Shown here: positions 16,970 to 25,893 of the stretch, in pieces | How positions within the stretch are numbered: the stretch's first letter is position 1 | How the letters are laid out: every line of letters starts with the position of its first letter | NCBI GenBank assembly: GCA_026392255.1 | Contig: JAPLCJ010000007.1 | Span: forward strand, 1-48,189 | DNA: 48,189 nt | Source of the DNA: Solirubrobacterales bacterium | GTDB lineage: Bacteria > Actinomycetota > Thermoleophilia > Solirubrobacterales > Solirubrobacteraceae | Direction: 5' to 3' | Program-made: the position numbers and the translations under genes | Notes under the pieces: model-generated | The model's input: the letters and a program-made list of their open reading frames with translations, nothing else | The model's database searches: none | What the model was told of the DNA's origin: nothing

Positions 16970-17893
16970 TCAGGGGCCGTCTTCATGCCCAAGTGGCCAC
17001 AGCACAAGGGCTGCTCCGACAGCCAGCATTGCAACTCCGCCTAGCCGGGGGGCTCCGATGGAAACCACCGTCAAATCCAATATTCCAAGGGCATCCGCGG
17101 CAATGCCGAACAACAAACCACCGGCGATTGTGGTCGCCGCAACCCCTGCAGCGCCAATCACAGGGACCGCCTTTAGGGTTGCCATCACGTAAATGGCTCC
17201 AAGCGGCCCGCCAAGTAATGCCCACCAAGGAACCGATTCCCCTGAACCACCATCATGACCAAGGACCAGAACCACCGCAGAGATTGCAAACAGGTAGAGG
17301 CACCCCACACAGGTTTGGGCGACAGCCGCGTCTAGACCACCAACACGATTGGCAAGTCGCGAGTTGATGGGCGGCTGAAACGCGACAAGAATCCCGGCGA
17401 GCAGAGCGCATGCGGCTGGCAAAACCTCGAGGCCTTTCGCCTCACCGCCGCTAATTACTGCTGTGGCAATGAGCAGGAACGCCACCCCAACCCAGGTCCG
17501 TGCGGTCGGCACCCTGCGCTGCACACCCACAAACCCGCGCCAATCGATCAAGACGGCACCAAGCAATGTTCCGGCAACCGAAGCAGCGGCGAGGCCACCA
17601 GCCCCGAGGTCGTCGACGGTGAGCACCGCGACCAGTACGTATGTCCCGCCGATCAACCCACCAGCAAGATCTACTGGCGAAATCCCCTTCAGCCGCTGGG
17701 GGAGTGTTGTCAGCGAACTAATTCCAGACACACAGACGGTTGCTAGGGCGAGGACGACGAGCCCGCTAAGAAATGACGATGTACTGGCGAGAAGCACCCC
17801 AACGCTGTGGCCAAGCCTCCCGTTGATCGGCCCCTGTAAGGCTGCCATCCCACCAAGAACGCCGGCAGAGACAGCTGCGCCTAGGCGACTCAC
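16970..17893 (-). CDS. Tandem YdcZ (DUF606) DMT-superfamily membrane protein
   Basis: A 307-residue integral membrane protein with about ten hydrophobic helices. It is two fused copies of the ~150-residue YdcZ/DUF606 unit: the start of each repeat carries the same motif, LQGPINGRLGHSVG near residue 19 and FQPPINSRLANRVGG near residue 175, each followed by a helix rich in Ala/Ser/Gly, and GGLIGGTYVL in the first half corresponds to GGPLGAIYVM in the second. This family belongs to the drug/metabolite transporter superfamily; the substrate is unknown. GTG start at 17893 overlaps the previous stop as GTGA. Confidence 0.82.
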   Translation of the reverse strand: MSRLGAAVSAGVLGGMAALQGPINGRLGHSVGVLLASTSSFLSGLVVLALATVCVSGISSLTTLPQRLKGISPVDLAGGLIGGTYVLVAVLTVDDLGAGGLAAASVAGTLLGAVLIDWRGFVGVQRRVPTARTWVGVAFLLIATAVISGGEAKGLEVLPAACALLAGILVAFQPPINSRLANRVGGLDAAVAQTCVGCLYLFAISAVVLVLGHDGGSGESVPWWALLGGPLGAIYVMATLKAVPVIGAAGVAATTIAGGLLFGIAADALGILDLTVVSIGAPRLGGVAMLAVGAALVLWPLGHEDGP

Positions 17894-19113
17894 CCGCCCT
17901 GAACTGTTTGGCGATGCCGATGCGACTTCGCAATCAGACGTTTCTCAACTAGAGCCCAAGACAGACAAGCCAAACCAAGGCTCACCGCAAGTGAAGCGAA
18001 GACGGCTAGCAAGATGACGGGCCATGACCCAGTGACTCCCGTTCCGCCCGGCTCCGCGAGGTACCCGTGCTCACCGAGTGCCCAGTGGAGATTGCCTGCA
18101 AGCACAGTGAGAACAGCCAAATGCCACAAATACAGACCGTAAGAGACCTCACCAACCCGCCTCAACCAGCCCGCCCCCAGTGCCTTCCCGACAAGTCCCA
18201 GCCCAGGTTGAGCGCACACACCGGCCAGCACTAGCGAGCCGGCAACCAGAGCCCGGAGCTCGTGGTCGGTGATGGTGGCAAGTCCCCACGCTTCGGTCCC
18301 GAAGCCAACCGACCCGAAGGGAGCGTTGCCGTGAACTGCGCCAATCAGGACATAGGCCATCACCGCTCCCAGGGCGGGAACCCACGGACGCTTGAAACAC
18401 AGGCTCAGTAGGCGACTGCCCTCGTCACCGCCCTCTCGCAGAACTAGGAGCGCAGCGATCAACATCCCCAGAGCAAACTGGTCAACGGCCGCCGGCAGTG
18501 CTGTCAACGGAACAATTGCCCCGGCCCTGTCCCCGCCGTAATGAGCCACCACCAGCACCTTCCAAGCCACTGAGGCCAAGATCAGGAGTCCGAGACCGAT
18601 TAGGACAACCCTCCCGCGGGACTGAGTCGTTGCAGCTACCCGGCGCGTCACAAGCGAAAGAAGAGCCGCCCAGATAGGCAAGAAGACGTAGAACGCAACC
18701 TCAACGCAGAGCGTCCATGCCTGACCAATGCCTCCAACAAACGTCTCTAGCCGATATGCCTGCAGGAAACCGAAGTAGGTGACCACCCCGCTCCCACTAA
18801 AGACCTCGGCGACTCGGCCTAGCAGCAGCGCAACGAGCGGGAGGGCAACCCAGTACGCCGGAACGATCCGAAAAAGACGATGCCGGCCATATGCCCTAGC
18901 CGAAGGTCGCTCATCACCGTGAATCAGACTCCGAGCAAACGGGCGGAAAAGAAGCAGACCACTGATGCAATAGAACAGCGGAACGCCGACGCTGAGGTAT
19001 GAGCTCAGGTGACCGGTCACATACAGCGCGTGGTATCCGAAGATGAGAAGGGCCGCTATTGCCCGCAGAGAGTCGACCAGTGGTAACCGCCCGGGTTTAG
19101 TCCCGTCGGTCAT
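17890..19113 (-). CDS. Acyltransferase family 3 membrane protein (OafA/YrhL-like)
   Basis: A 407-residue polytopic membrane acyltransferase. It opens with the family hallmark LPLVDSLRAIAALLIFGYHA, containing the conserved Arg and catalytic His, then VPLFYCISGLLLFRPFARS, and a basic loop RAYGRHRLFRIVPAYW between early helices; about ten hydrophobic segments follow. These enzymes move acetyl or other acyl groups across the membrane to O-acylate surface sugars, peptidoglycan or lipids. ATG at 19113 overlaps the previous stop as ATGA and its own stop overlaps the next gene as GTGA, so it is the middle gene of a coupled trio after polA. Confidence 0.9.
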   Translation of the reverse strand: MTDGTKPGRLPLVDSLRAIAALLIFGYHALYVTGHLSSYLSVGVPLFYCISGLLLFRPFARSLIHGDERPSARAYGRHRLFRIVPAYWVALPLVALLLGRVAEVFSGSGVVTYFGFLQAYRLETFVGGIGQAWTLCVEVAFYVFLPIWAALLSLVTRRVAATTQSRGRVVLIGLGLLILASVAWKVLVVAHYGGDRAGAIVPLTALPAAVDQFALGMLIAALLVLREGGDEGSRLLSLCFKRPWVPALGAVMAYVLIGAVHGNAPFGSVGFGTEAWGLATITDHELRALVAGSLVLAGVCAQPGLGLVGKALGAGWLRRVGEVSYGLYLWHLAVLTVLAGNLHWALGEHGYLAEPGGTGVTGSWPVILLAVFASLAVSLGLACLSWALVEKRLIAKSHRHRQTVQGG

Positions 19114-20744
19114 TCTGCGGGGATCCCGCTAATTCTCAACACCGTCACGCAACCACGCTTCCAAACAGCCGAGGTGAACGTCCTCACCGTGGCGAAGAAG
19201 CCTGGCTTGGCGCGACAGTCCTCGAGAATGAAGCCTGCACCCTTACGCACTAGTAACTCACGGGCCTGCGCGACTGTCAGCTGACCCGCAAACAGCCTGT
19301 CTAGCTGCTTCCGCCGAACAGGCGACTGGGGAGTCCAAGAATCGGCCCCGAGCCAAGACTGCCTTCCGGTGTAAGCGGGTATCACGGTGGCAAGGTAGTT
19401 CTCAGTCACAACTCCTCCCGGCTGAGGGTTGTCATCCAACCAACGCAGCGCGGACTGCTCGTCACTGGTCAAGAAGAACGGCTGGAGACCCGCATTGACT
19501 GCATCGCGCATCTGGGCAACCCGGTAGGCCGTTCCGGGTACGACCAGAACTCCGACTAGAACCACTCCTAAGAGCAGCCCTAATGGCTTCGCCTTGAGCA
19601 CATCCCTCAGTGCCAACACGGCCAAGACCGCAAGGGGGAACTGGATGCCCTGAACGGCATGAAACGGGAAGGTTCCCAGTGGCGCGTAGTAGACGAGCAG
19701 GGCGGCAATTGGCCACATCCTTAGTGCTACCGAGCCAGCCGACGCCCAGCGGTCTCCCCCCCGCCGATAAGACCAGACTGCTGGAATCGCCAAAGGCGCG
19801 AGAGTCGCCACCAGTACCCAGACTGACCACCTAGGAAGATCATTGGCCTTGCCCGCAAGCTCCCAAGCTGGGTCAGTCTTCGAGAGCACAAAGTAATAAA
19901 TCAAAGGAACCAGGGGCGCAACCAGTACCGGGGCAGCGGATTTCACTACCGCCCCTAGCGACCGCGTTTCTGACCTAAACCTGATGGCCTCAGTCACAGC
20001 AATGGCAACCATCAAGGTTGCTCCCTGCCAGGGCTGAAGCCAAGCAGCAAACACCGCACACGCCGCTGCCAGAACGACCATCTTCGGCTGGCCATCACGG
20101 CCTCGCTCCCAAGCCAGCAGGCCAAGTGGAACTAGCCCAACGGCAACAGCTGAAAACACGTAACCCCAGAGGTAAGAACCAGTCCATGTCTCTCCTCCGG
20201 CGAAGTCCAGCTGGAACTTGGCGGCAGCGCCGGGCTCGAGCATCCAACCAGCTACTGCCGCAGCGGGAGCACAGTAGAAGAGCGCAACCACCGTGGCAAC
20301 ACGGCGGTCGGACTGGCGCGGGATGTGCCGATGAACCATCCCCATCACTCCAAAGAACAGGGCAGCTATGGCGAACGGCTTGGCGAGTGCATAGCTGAGT
20401 ACCAGCCCCGCTCCCAGCCGGTATGCGAGACCACTAAGGAGAATGCCAGGGTGAACGAACGTGTAGTTCAGTGGCCCAAAGTCGTAAAGGTTCGCTGCAG
20501 CGAGATGCTGGCTGGACTGACGTAGCCAATTGAGGTATTGGAGTGGATCGACGACCAGGAAGCCATCCCCGCCTGTGACCACCCCACCCTTGACGATTGT
20601 CCTCAAGAACAGACCGCCGAGAACGGCGAACGCGAGCGCGCTCAGGGCGAATAAGACCACCCACTCAAACCAGTCCCGCCGCCCTTGGGGAGCCAAGTTA
20701 CTCGCCAAACCGTCATCGCTAGAGAGGGCCGTTACCTGGGTCAC
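19110..20744 (-). CDS. Large polytopic membrane protein, GT-C-like
   Basis: A 544-residue membrane protein with an N-terminal cytoplasmic tail, ~10-12 hydrophobic helices to residue ~425, and a soluble extracellular C-terminal domain of ~115 residues (from about SDEQSALRWLDDNPQPGGVV). The large first loop after helix 1 carries GGDGFLVVDPLQYLNWLR and later FVHPGILLSGLAYRLG, resembling the acidic first loop of GT-C (dolichyl- or polyprenyl-phosphate-sugar dependent) glycosyltransferases; SALRWLDDN is common in the C-terminal domains of such proteins. The enzymatic assignment is inference. GTG at 20744 overlaps the polA stop as GTGA. Confidence 0.7.
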   Translation of the reverse strand: MTQVTALSSDDGLASNLAPQGRRDWFEWVVLFALSALAFAVLGGLFLRTIVKGGVVTGGDGFLVVDPLQYLNWLRQSSQHLAAANLYDFGPLNYTFVHPGILLSGLAYRLGAGLVLSYALAKPFAIAALFFGVMGMVHRHIPRQSDRRVATVVALFYCAPAAAVAGWMLEPGAAAKFQLDFAGGETWTGSYLWGYVFSAVAVGLVPLGLLAWERGRDGQPKMVVLAAACAVFAAWLQPWQGATLMVAIAVTEAIRFRSETRSLGAVVKSAAPVLVAPLVPLIYYFVLSKTDPAWELAGKANDLPRWSVWVLVATLAPLAIPAVWSYRRGGDRWASAGSVALRMWPIAALLVYYAPLGTFPFHAVQGIQFPLAVLAVLALRDVLKAKPLGLLLGVVLVGVLVVPGTAYRVAQMRDAVNAGLQPFFLTSDEQSALRWLDDNPQPGGVVTENYLATVIPAYTGRQSWLGADSWTPQSPVRRKQLDRLFAGQLTVAQARELLVRKGAGFILEDCRAKPGFFATVRTFTSAVWKRGCVTVLRISGIPAE

Positions 20745-23347
20745 TTGGCATCAAGCCAGTTAGGGCCGAAGCCCGAATCAACAACAAGTGGCGGATCAAG
20801 TTCATAGGCGCCGATCATCGCCGCCGAGGCGAGCTGAGCAACCTCCTCAGCCTCAGCCTTGGGGGCTTCAAGCAGGAGTTCATCGTGGACCTGCAGCAGG
20901 AGGCGGGCCTGCAACTGCCCGGCGTCTAGGGCTTCTGCGCAACGCAGCATCCCCAACTTCATGATGTCCGCAGCCGTTCCCTGCACCACAGTGTTTACCG
21001 CAAGCCGCGCTCCTAGCTGACGAACTTGCGGGTTACGAGCGCGTAGCTCAGGAATAGGACGGCGTCGGCCAAGCAACGTCTCGGCATAGCCCTTTGTCTC
21101 CGCAACGACGACCGCTGAGTCCATGTATTCCTTAAGCGCTGGGAAGCCAGCGAAGTACCGCTCAATGAACTCCTTGGCCTCCGATTGAGGAATGTCAAGG
21201 CGATCGGCGAGCCCGAAGGCCGACAGCCCGTAAACAATTCCGTAGTTGATCATCTTGGCCTTGGTGCGCATGGCACCATCAACACTTCCCTTATCGATGC
21301 CAAACACTTCAGCCGCCGTGGCTGTATGCACATCGTCTCCCTCACGGAAGATCTGCTTGAGAGCCTTGTCATCAGCAAGGTGGGCGAGGATCCGAAGCTC
21401 CACTTGCGAGTAATCGCACGAGACAAGAACAGACCCCTCCGGCGCAACAAAGCACGCGCGAATCTCCTTGCCGCGTGCGGTCCGCACGGGAATGTTTTGG
21501 AGATTGGGATCGGTCGACGACAGGCGGCCCGTCGCTGTCGCCGCCTGATTGAAGGTGGTGTGGATGCGCCCATCGACAGGGCTGACAAGCTTTGGTAGAG
21601 CGTCGAGGTAGGTCGAGATCAGCTTCGTTGTCTCCCGCCACTCCTCAATCAGCGCAACTATCGGGTGCTCCGACCTAATCGACTGAAGTACCCGAGCGTC
21701 AGTCGAGTAGCCCGTCTTGCCCTTGCGACCCTTAGTGAGACCAAGTTTCTCGAACAGGACACCCCCAACCTGTTGGGGAGAACCGACGCTGAACTCCTCC
21801 CCAGCGAGCTCGTGAATCTGCTTCTCGACATCAGCGGCTGCCTTCCGGATCCGCTTGGCAATTGTCTCGAGCGCCTTGATGTCAAGCAGGACACCCACAC
21901 GCTCCATCTTCCGTAGAACCGAGATCGCAGGGATCTCCACATCACGAAAGAGAGGTGTTAGATCAAGCTCACTCAACATCGGCCGCTGGACCGCAGCCAG
22001 ACCATAGGTGCACATCACAGCCGTGACCAGCTCATCATCCCCGGAGGCAGCGATACCGACCTCCGCCGAGAGCTCATCAAGGGCGTAACCGCGCCGTGCG
22101 GGGTCCAATAGATGCGCGGCGATCATTGTGTCGTGCTCAACCTGCGCTGGTACCCAGCCCAGGCTCTTAGCGTCATGGCTAACGATTGGACGCTCACCGA
22201 GGGCCGTGACCAGCTCCTCTACATCTGCGACTGGCCCAGTCAGGACCGACTTCCCATCGGCCGTAACCGCAAAGCGCACACCAGTGTCATCCGCAAAGAG
22301 TGCTCCCTCAGGAGGTTCATCACCGGAGACAGTCACGGCGAGAGGACCCTCCCCAAACTCGGCCGCGTCGGCGGCAGTTCCTTCCGTCACTCGGGGCTTA
22401 ACAACCGACGCCGTTGGGTTTGCGGGAGTTGGTTCATCGGGTGTCACCTCGTCCGGGGTTGACTCGACTCCTAAATAACGCTCAAGCCGCTTGAGCGGTT
22501 CTCTCATTTCCCAGCGTCGGAAGGTGTCTCTCAAAATTTTTGCATCGGGGGGCCCGGTTGGGGCATCAGACGGGGCGAGGTCGAGAGGTAGGTCTCTCTG
22601 GGCGGTGGCGATGTCACGACACATCCGAGCAACGTCCGCGTGCTCTCGTATTGCCTCCTGACGCTTCGGACCCTTGACTTCATCGACGTGCTCAATCACT
22701 GCCTCAAGCGACCCGTACTGAGCCAACAGCGCTGAGGCGGTCTTCTCCCCAACCCCGGGAACGCCCGGGAGGTTGTCTGAGCTGTCCCCCTTCAGGCCGA
22801 TCAGATCAGCCACTAGTTCGGGTCCAACTCCGTAGCGCTCGAGCACCGTGGCCGCATCGTAGGCCTTCACATCGCTGACCCCGCGTCCTGTCGTCACGAC
22901 CGTTACTAGATCGTCAACAAGCTGGAGAGCGTCGCGATCACCCGTGACAATTGTTACGTGGATCCCCTCCTTCTTGGCCCGCTCTGCGAGCGTCGCAATC
23001 ACATCGTCAGCCTCGCACCCCTCCACCGCAGCATTGAGATGCCCAAACGCCGAACAGAGGCCCTCTAGGTGTGGCCACTGCTCCTTAAGAAGGTCGGGAC
23101 GTGAGATCCGTCCAGCCTTGTACTCGGGGTAAATTTCGCGGCGTCCACTGTGCCCCTTGTCCCAGGCAACGATTGTCGGACGAAAGCCGTAGTCAGTGAT
23201 CAGCCGGGTCAGCATCTGAGCAAAGCCGAGAATTGCATTGGTCGGCTCACCCTTGGAGGTTGCGATCGTCTCAGGCAGAGCGTAGAAGGCTCGGTAAGCG
23301 AGTGAGCTCCCGTCAATCAGAACCAGTTCTCGCTTTTCTACGCCCAT
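20741..23347 (-). CDS. polA: DNA polymerase I
   Basis: An 868-residue Pol I. The N-terminal 5' nuclease domain (to ~290) has DGSSLAYRAFYALP, ACDV-type EGCEADDVIATLA, TGDRDALQLV and GLKGDSSDNLPGVPGVGEKTA. The middle domain (~320-480) is the 3'-5' exonuclease fold, but the metal-binding DXE motif is not recognisable (GALFADDTGVRF in its place), so proofreading is probably lost. The polymerase domain shows motif A SCDYSQVELRILAH, motif B RTKAKMINYGIVYGLS and motif C QVHDELLLEAP. The ATG at 23347 is chosen over upstream codons that add only a non-conserved stretch; TAGCGT lies 8 bases upstream, no Shine-Dalgarno. Acts in repair synthesis after UvrABC and in Okazaki fragment processing. Confidence 0.97.
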   Translation of the reverse strand: MGVEKRELVLIDGSSLAYRAFYALPETIATSKGEPTNAILGFAQMLTRLITDYGFRPTIVAWDKGHSGRREIYPEYKAGRISRPDLLKEQWPHLEGLCSAFGHLNAAVEGCEADDVIATLAERAKKEGIHVTIVTGDRDALQLVDDLVTVVTTGRGVSDVKAYDAATVLERYGVGPELVADLIGLKGDSSDNLPGVPGVGEKTASALLAQYGSLEAVIEHVDEVKGPKRQEAIREHADVARMCRDIATAQRDLPLDLAPSDAPTGPPDAKILRDTFRRWEMREPLKRLERYLGVESTPDEVTPDEPTPANPTASVVKPRVTEGTAADAAEFGEGPLAVTVSGDEPPEGALFADDTGVRFAVTADGKSVLTGPVADVEELVTALGERPIVSHDAKSLGWVPAQVEHDTMIAAHLLDPARRGYALDELSAEVGIAASGDDELVTAVMCTYGLAAVQRPMLSELDLTPLFRDVEIPAISVLRKMERVGVLLDIKALETIAKRIRKAAADVEKQIHELAGEEFSVGSPQQVGGVLFEKLGLTKGRKGKTGYSTDARVLQSIRSEHPIVALIEEWRETTKLISTYLDALPKLVSPVDGRIHTTFNQAATATGRLSSTDPNLQNIPVRTARGKEIRACFVAPEGSVLVSCDYSQVELRILAHLADDKALKQIFREGDDVHTATAAEVFGIDKGSVDGAMRTKAKMINYGIVYGLSAFGLADRLDIPQSEAKEFIERYFAGFPALKEYMDSAVVVAETKGYAETLLGRRRPIPELRARNPQVRQLGARLAVNTVVQGTAADIMKLGMLRCAEALDAGQLQARLLLQVHDELLLEAPKAEAEEVAQLASAAMIGAYELDPPLVVDSGFGPNWLDAK

Positions 23348-23355
23348 TGGGTAAG

Positions 23356-23361
23356 ACGCTA
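23356..23361 (-). promoter_or_regulatory. -10-like TAGCGT of polA
   Basis: TAGCGT eight bases before the polA ATG at 23347, with no Shine-Dalgarno. It also supports this ATG as the true start. Confidence 0.45.
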
Positions 23362-23421
23362 CCGTCGCCGGCGGCCGCCCGCCGCGAACGCCTCGATGAT
23401 CCCCTCCGACCAACGGCTGCG

Positions 23422-23427
23422 TATGAT
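23422..23427 (+). promoter_or_regulatory. -10-like TATGAT before malic enzyme
   Basis: TATGAT matches five of six -10 consensus bases on the plus strand. A start of transcription near 23434 would leave a ~50-base leader before the ATG at 23484. No good -35 box was found, so this is tentative. It lies in the 136-bp region between polA and the malic enzyme gene. Confidence 0.35.
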
Positions 23428-23483
23428 CGGTGTCCCTGTGGCAATGGCTATTCGAGCCTGCCTATCAGCCCAACCGAGAAGAC

Positions 23484-24950
23484 ATGACTACAACAAGCGC
23501 CCAATACACCCTCACCATCCGAGTCGAACTGCTCCATCACCCGGGCATGCTTGGCCACGTTACAACTGCAATTGGGGCTGCCGGAGGCACCATTGGAGCC
23601 GTCGACCTTGTCGAGGTCGACGGGGACATCACCCTCCGCGATATCAGCGTTATGGCTTCTGACCGCAATCACTGGTCGAGGATTCTTGAGGCAATTGACG
23701 GAGTTGAGGGGTCGAGGGTCATCGACACAACAGACCGGACATTCCTGATGCACGTTGGCGGAAAGATTGAGCAGCACAACCGTTTCCCAGTCAAGACCCG
23801 CGATGACCTTTCAATGGCTTACACGCCAGGTGTAGCCCGTGTCTGCAAGGCGATTCACGACGATCCAGACAAGGCCTTCCAGTACACGATCAAGCGCAAC
23901 ACAGTCGCGATCGTTTCTGACGGCACCGCCGTCCTTGGACTTGGTGACATCGGACCGCGCGCAGCCATGCCCGTCATGGAAGGCAAAGCAGTTCTCCTCA
24001 AGGAGTTCGCTGGAGTCGACGGTTTCCCGATCTGCCTAGACACAACAGACGTTGAGGAAATCATCGCGACCGTCAAAGCAATTTCACCAACCTTTGGTGG
24101 AATCAACCTCGAGGACATCTCTGCTCCTCGCTGCTTTGAGATCGAGGACCGACTCCGTGCCGAGCTCGACATTCCGGTATTTCACGACGACCAACACGGG
24201 ACCGCTGTCGTAGTACTTGCTGCATTGATGAACGCTGCCAAGCTGCTCGACAAGGAGCTCAGCGACATGAAGGCACTTGTCGTCGGCCTCGGCGCTGCAG
24301 GAGTAGCCGTCACAAAGATGCTGATTGCTGGTGGCCTAACTGACATCATCGGCTGCGACTCCCAAGGCGCAGTCCACACTGAGCGCGCTGACTATGTCGA
24401 CGGCTCCATGCCTCCAATCAAGCGCTGGTACGCAGAGACCACTAACCCGACCAGCCTCAGCGGCGGTCCGGCTGATGTGATCGAGGGATGTGATCTGTTC
24501 ATTGGCCTCTCTGGAGCCAAGGTCATGCCTCCAGAGGCGCTCAAGAAAATGGCCGACGACGCGATTGTCTTCGCCATGGCAAATCCCGATCCTGAAATCG
24601 CCCCAGAAGAGGCAGAGAAGTACGTCAAGATCGTTGCCACTGGTCGCTCGGACTACCCCAACCAGATCAACAATGTTCTCTGCTTCCCTGGGATGTTCCG
24701 CGGCGCTTTAGATGTCCGCGCCAGCGACATCACTGAAGGCATGAAGCTCGCTGCAGCCGAGGCAATTGCCGCGATTGTCAAGCCTGAAGAACTCGCCTCC
24801 TGCTACATAATTCCATCGGTATTCAACCGTGAGGTCGCGCCAGCCGTAGCAGAGGCAGTGGCCCGCGAAGCACGGGCCTCCGGACACGCAGTAGCCGGGA
24901 ACGAACTCGGCTTCGCACAGTCCGACTCAGACCAACTGCACGCCAGCTAA
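23484..24950 (+). CDS. Malic enzyme with N-terminal ACT domain
   Basis: A 488-residue NAD(P)-dependent malic enzyme, converting malate to pyruvate and CO2. Residues ~8-85 form an ACT-type ligand-binding domain (YTLTIRVELLHHPGMLGHV, DITLRDISV), which in such fusions would sense an amino acid or other metabolite. The catalytic part has the Tyr of SMAYTPGVARVC, Lys-containing MEGKAVLLKEFAGVDGFPIC, the metal site LEDISAPRCFEIEDRL and FHDDQHGTAVV, then the Rossmann GLGAAGVAVTKML and MANPDPEIAP. The ATG at 23484 is chosen over a GTG at 23430, which would lie right at the putative -10; GAGAAG is a weak ribosome site. Followed after 31 bp by the TIGR01777 gene. Confidence 0.93.
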   Translation: MTTTSAQYTLTIRVELLHHPGMLGHVTTAIGAAGGTIGAVDLVEVDGDITLRDISVMASDRNHWSRILEAIDGVEGSRVIDTTDRTFLMHVGGKIEQHNRFPVKTRDDLSMAYTPGVARVCKAIHDDPDKAFQYTIKRNTVAIVSDGTAVLGLGDIGPRAAMPVMEGKAVLLKEFAGVDGFPICLDTTDVEEIIATVKAISPTFGGINLEDISAPRCFEIEDRLRAELDIPVFHDDQHGTAVVVLAALMNAAKLLDKELSDMKALVVGLGAAGVAVTKMLIAGGLTDIIGCDSQGAVHTERADYVDGSMPPIKRWYAETTNPTSLSGGPADVIEGCDLFIGLSGAKVMPPEALKKMADDAIVFAMANPDPEIAPEEAEKYVKIVATGRSDYPNQINNVLCFPGMFRGALDVRASDITEGMKLAAAEAIAAIVKPEELASCYIIPSVFNREVAPAVAEAVAREARASGHAVAGNELGFAQSDSDQLHAS

Positions 24951-24981
24951 TAGCGTCGCGGGCGAAGGGAGCCCCCAGAAC

Positions 24982-25890
24982 ATGAACATCACCGTCACAG
25001 GAGCCACAGGCATGATTGGCCGCAAACTGGTCGCCGCGCTCAAGGAACGCGGCGACGAGGTCACCGTCCTTTCGCGTAACCCGCAAGCCGCAGAAACTGC
25101 CCTCGGAGTCAAAGCGATCGCTTGGACCCCTGAGTCCGAACAGGCACCGATTGACGTGATCGCAGCCTCAGACGCAGTCATTCATTTGGCTGGTGAGTCT
25201 GTGGCGCAGCGCTGGACTGCAAAGACAAAGGCGAGCATCAGATCGTCGCGAGTAGATGGCACGGCCAACCTTGTCTCGGCAATGCGCCAAGCCGAGGTCA
25301 AGCCTCAGGTGTTTATCAGCGGCTCAGCCGTGGGCTGGTACGGACCGCGCGATGAATCCCCCGTGACCGAAGGCTCAAGCGCCGGTGAGGATTTTCTTGC
25401 CCAAGTATGTGTTGATTGGGAGAACGCCGCTCAGGAGGCAGTCGGGCTTGGAATTCGCACGGTCATTCTTCGTACTGGGGTCGTGTTGAGCCCGGATGGA
25501 GGGGCACTCGCACGCATGCTCCCACCGTTCAAGGCCGGAGTTGGAGGCCCAGTTGCCGGCGGCAAGCAGATGGTCCCTTGGATTCACATCGACGACATCG
25601 TTGGTCTTATTCTCGCGTCGCTCGATGGCGACGAGCGCTGGTCTGGGGTAATCAATGCCACTGCACCCCACCCTGTCTCCAACACCGACCTGTCTAAGGC
25701 CCTCGGCCGCGTGCTGCGCCGCCCTGCCCTCGCTCCGGTTCCGGCCCTCGCGATCAAAGCGCTGTATGGCGAGATGGCTCAGATCGTCACTACCGGACAG
25801 AATGCTGTCCCAGCCCGTGCGACGGAGCTCGGCTTCCAATGGAAGCAGCCCGACCTTGAGGGCGCCCTGCGGCAGGTTCTGTCGCGCTGA
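24982..25890 (+). CDS. TIGR01777 family SDR protein (YfcH-like)
   Basis: A 302-residue atypical short-chain dehydrogenase. The N-terminal NAD(P) motif is VTGATGMIGRKLVAALKERG; HLAGESVAQRWT, SSRVDGTANLV, SGSAVGWYGPRDESPVTE, LRTGVVLSPDGGALA and WIHIDDIVGLI are signatures of the TIGR01777/YfcH/SDR39U1 family, and the C-terminal DUF1731 segment (LSKALGRVLRRPALAPVPAL) is present. No enzymatic reaction is well established for the family. AAGGGAG (24965-24971) serves as ribosome site. Its stop is only 3 bp from the convergent lipoprotein gene. Confidence 0.88.
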   Translation: MNITVTGATGMIGRKLVAALKERGDEVTVLSRNPQAAETALGVKAIAWTPESEQAPIDVIAASDAVIHLAGESVAQRWTAKTKASIRSSRVDGTANLVSAMRQAEVKPQVFISGSAVGWYGPRDESPVTEGSSAGEDFLAQVCVDWENAAQEAVGLGIRTVILRTGVVLSPDGGALARMLPPFKAGVGGPVAGGKQMVPWIHIDDIVGLILASLDGDERWSGVINATAPHPVSNTDLSKALGRVLRRPALAPVPALAIKALYGEMAQIVTTGQNAVPARATELGFQWKQPDLEGALRQVLSR

Positions 25891-25893
25891 GAG

